Below, one piece after another: positions 5,984-7,734 of a stretch of 7,734 nucleotides of DNA. Position 1 is the first letter of the stretch, and each line of letters starts with the position of its first letter. This DNA comes from Thermoleophilia bacterium. Lineage in GTDB: Bacteria > Actinomycetota > Thermoleophilia > Gaiellales > Gaiellaceae. The notes beneath the pieces were generated by a model. That model was not told the origin of the DNA and did no database searches. It worked only from the letters and a program-made list of their open reading frames with translations. The position numbers and the translations under genes were made by a program. The stretch is taken from the NCBI GenBank assembly GCA_025934335.1, contig JAICYG010000128.1:1-7734 (forward strand). The letters are read 5' to 3'.

Positions 5984-7734
5984 CCAAACGGATGCGGCAG
6001 CTCATCGTGGGTATGGCCTGCGCGGTGGCGGCGCTCGGCCTCACGGCAGCGTCCGGAGCGCGCTCCGACCGGTCGGCGAAGCAGCCCGCCTACGCGGACG
6101 GCGCGGTGATCGTCGACTACGGCGTCGGAACCGATGCCCGGCTCCGGACGGGGCTCGAACGCGGCGTCGGCGGAACGGTACGGCACCGGTTCCGAAACGG
6201 TGCCGTCCTGCTGTCCGTCCCATCGGGTCAGGTCTCGAGCGCGATCGACGCCCTTCGGCGGTCGGGTCAGGTCCGGTACGCGGAGCCCGACTATCTGCAG
6301 GTCGCGAGCGCGGTCCCGAACGATCCCTCCTTCACCAAGCAATGGGCGCTCTCGAACCTCGGCCAGTCGGTGAACGGCACCACCGGGACGGCGGGGGACG
6401 ACGAGCGCGCGACGCCGGCGTGGGACGTGACCACCGGTAGCTCGTCGATCGTGGTCGCGGAGGTCGACACCGGCGTCGACTACAACCATCCGGATCTCGC
6501 CGCGAACATCTGGTCGAACCCGGGCGGGATCAACGGGTGCGCGGCGGGCACGCACGGGTACAACGTCCTCACCTCGACGTGCGACCCGATGGACGACGAC
6601 ACATCCTACGGCGGGCACGGCACCCACGTCGCCGGGATCATCGGCGCCGTCGGGAACAACGGCGTCGGGGTCAGCGGCGTCAACTGGACGACCAGGATCC
6701 TGCCGGTGAAGTGGCTCAACTCGTCGGGCAGCGGCACGACCTCGCAGCTCATCTCGGCACTCGACTGGGTGCTCCAGGCGAAGCAGGCGGGCGTGAACAT
6801 CCGTGTCGTCAACGACTCCGCGACCTTCGTCGGTACCTCCTTCTCACAGGCGCTCTCGGACGAGATCGACGCGCTCGGGCAGGCAGGGATCCTCTTCGTC
6901 ACCGCGGCGGGCAACACGGGCGAGGACAACGACGATCCGAGCGTCGGTCGCTACCCGTGCCGCTACGACCGGCCGACGGAGATCTGCGTCACCGCCAGCG
7001 CGCAGAACGACACCCTTCCCAGCTGGGCGAACTACGGGGCGACGACGGTCGATCTCGCCGCGCCCGGAAACAACATCTACTCGACACTCCGGAACAACAC
7101 GTACGGCTTCATCAACGGCGGCTCGATGGCGGCCGCCCAGGTGTCGGGCGCGGCGGGGCTGATCCTGTCCGCCGACTCGCTGTCGACGACGGCGCTGAAG
7201 GCCGACATCCTCGACAACGTCGACCCGGTCGCAGCCCTGTCGGGGCTCGTCCGCACAGGCGGCCGCCTCGACATCTGCAGTGCGATTCCCGGCTGTGTCA
7301 GCAGGCCCACGCCCTCGTCGCTCCCGGTCGTCTCCGGGGCGCCCCAACAGGGGCAGACGGTCGCTGTCTCGAACGGCAGCTGGCATGGCTCCCCGACCTC
7401 CTACACCTACCAGTGGGAGCGTTGCGACGCGTCGGGGGCGAACTGCACCTCGATCTCCGGCGCCACGCAGTCGTCGTACCTCGTCACGGCCGCCGACGTG
7501 GGGGCAACGCTTCGCGGCGCCGTCACCGCGACGAACGCGTACGGAACCGGCGCCGCCGAGTCGGCACAGACCGCGGTCGTTACCGCGGGCGCGTCGAACG
7601 GCACCTTCGGTGTGACGACCGTGGGCGGCAGCTCCGATCCGCTCACGATCGACCGAAAGCGCGTGAACCACTTCTCGCTCGGAGTCTCCGGGAACGTGAC
7701 GAAGCTGTCGATGTACCTGGAACCCGGCGGCAAG
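5980..7734 (+). CDS. Secreted subtilisin-like serine protease (S8) with Ig-like module, 3' truncated by window
   Basis: 585 codons are visible and the frame is open at the edge. Start GTG 5980 gives a signal peptide (VTKRMRQLIVGMACAVAALG, cleavage near SGA/RS at 27); Met5 (5992) is an alternative. Residues about 38-108 look like an S8 inhibitory propeptide ending in VRYAEPDYLQ. The catalytic domain (about 112-435) has Asp163 (EVDTGVD), His213 (GGHGTHVAGI), oxyanion Asn312 (TAAGN) and Ser382. The serine motif is INGGSMAAAQVSG rather than the usual GTSMA.P.V.G. Eight cysteines follow the signal peptide and pair locally (187/201, 327/336, 433/439, 482/489). Residues about 444-535 form an Ig-like module with YQWERCDASGANC, and from about 538 a 'DRKRVN.F.L...G.VTKLSMYL' domain begins. 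It probably processes or degrades extracellular or surface proteins. It follows the glycosyltransferase by 48 bases and may share its transcript. Confidence 0.93.
   Translation, partial: MTKRMRQLIVGMACAVAALGLTAASGARSDRSAKQPAYADGAVIVDYGVGTDARLRTGLERGVGGTVRHRFRNGAVLLSVPSGQVSSAIDALRRSGQVRYAEPDYLQVASAVPNDPSFTKQWALSNLGQSVNGTTGTAGDDERATPAWDVTTGSSSIVVAEVDTGVDYNHPDLAANIWSNPGGINGCAAGTHGYNVLTSTCDPMDDDTSYGGHGTHVAGIIGAVGNNGVGVSGVNWTTRILPVKWLNSSGSGTTSQLISALDWVLQAKQAGVNIRVVNDSATFVGTSFSQALSDEIDALGQAGILFVTAAGNTGEDNDDPSVGRYPCRYDRPTEICVTASAQNDTLPSWANYGATTVDLAAPGNNIYSTLRNNTYGFINGGSMAAAQVSGAAGLILSADSLSTTALKADILDNVDPVAALSGLVRTGGRLDICSAIPGCVSRPTPSSLPVVSGAPQQGQTVAVSNGSWHGSPTSYTYQWERCDASGANCTSISGATQSSYLVTAADVGATLRGAVTATNAYGTGAAESAQTAVVTAGASNGTFGVTTVGGSSDPLTIDRKRVNHFSLGVSGNVTKLSMYLEPGGK

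Noticed and set aside
5164..6627. Minus-strand open frame of 487 codons over the third glycosyltransferase and the protease start
   Set aside because: It spans two well-supported plus-strand genes and the gap between them, with Arg/Val/Asp-rich sequence and no family resemblance.
1..7734. CRISPR arrays, tRNA/rRNA genes, insertion sequences, long direct repeats
   Set aside because: No repeated spacer pattern, cloverleaf, transposase frame or long repeat was noticed by eye; nearly all bases are covered by the seven main genes.

Overview
The window is very GC-rich and actinobacterial in style: codon third positions are mostly G or C, GTG starts occur, and genes often overlap by 4 bases (ATGA). 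The best clue to lineage is the secreted protease at the right end. It carries an Ig-like module of the 'PVVSGAPQQGQTV...YQWERCDASG...SGATQSSYLVTAADVG' type, followed by the beginning of a 'DRKRVN.F.L...G.VTKLSMYL' domain. I associate this pairing with Thermoleophilia (Gaiellales/Solirubrobacterales and uncultured relatives). That assignment comes from remembered family patterns, not from a search.

Layout from left to right. (1) Positions 1-170, minus strand: the first 56 codons of a secreted protein, probably of the right-handed beta-helix type, running off the left edge. (2) 171-284: a divergent promoter region. (3) 285-2638, plus strand: two family-4 (GT-B fold) glycosyltransferases, translationally coupled through ATGA. 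(4) 2639-2689: a short convergent gap with a possible hairpin terminator. (5) 3805-2690 and 4647-3802, minus strand: an ATP-grasp protein, and upstream of it a secreted or lipoprotein phosphoesterase of the acid/alkaline phosphatase type, again coupled through ATGA. (6) 4648-4752: a second divergent promoter region in which the -10 hexamers of the two strands overlap almost completely. (7) 4753-5931, plus strand: a third GT4 glycosyltransferase. (8) 5980-7734, plus strand: a subtilisin-like (S8) secreted protease, cut off by the right edge after codon 585.

Taken together this looks like part of a surface-glycan or exopolysaccharide locus. Three cytoplasmic glycosyltransferases would build a glycan. 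The ATP-grasp enzyme could attach an amino or carboxylate substituent to a small precursor. The phosphoesterase, the beta-helix protein and the protease act outside the membrane. No polymerase, flippase, ABC exporter or sugar-nucleotide enzyme lies in the window, so the locus probably continues beyond it or the genes act on glycans made elsewhere. No RNA genes, CRISPR arrays, insertion sequences or integration signs were seen. The points most worth a second look are the coupled phosphoesterase/ATP-grasp pair, the altered metal-ligand position in the ATP-grasp protein, the two leaderless-type starts including a back-to-back -10, and the non-standard serine motif of the protease.
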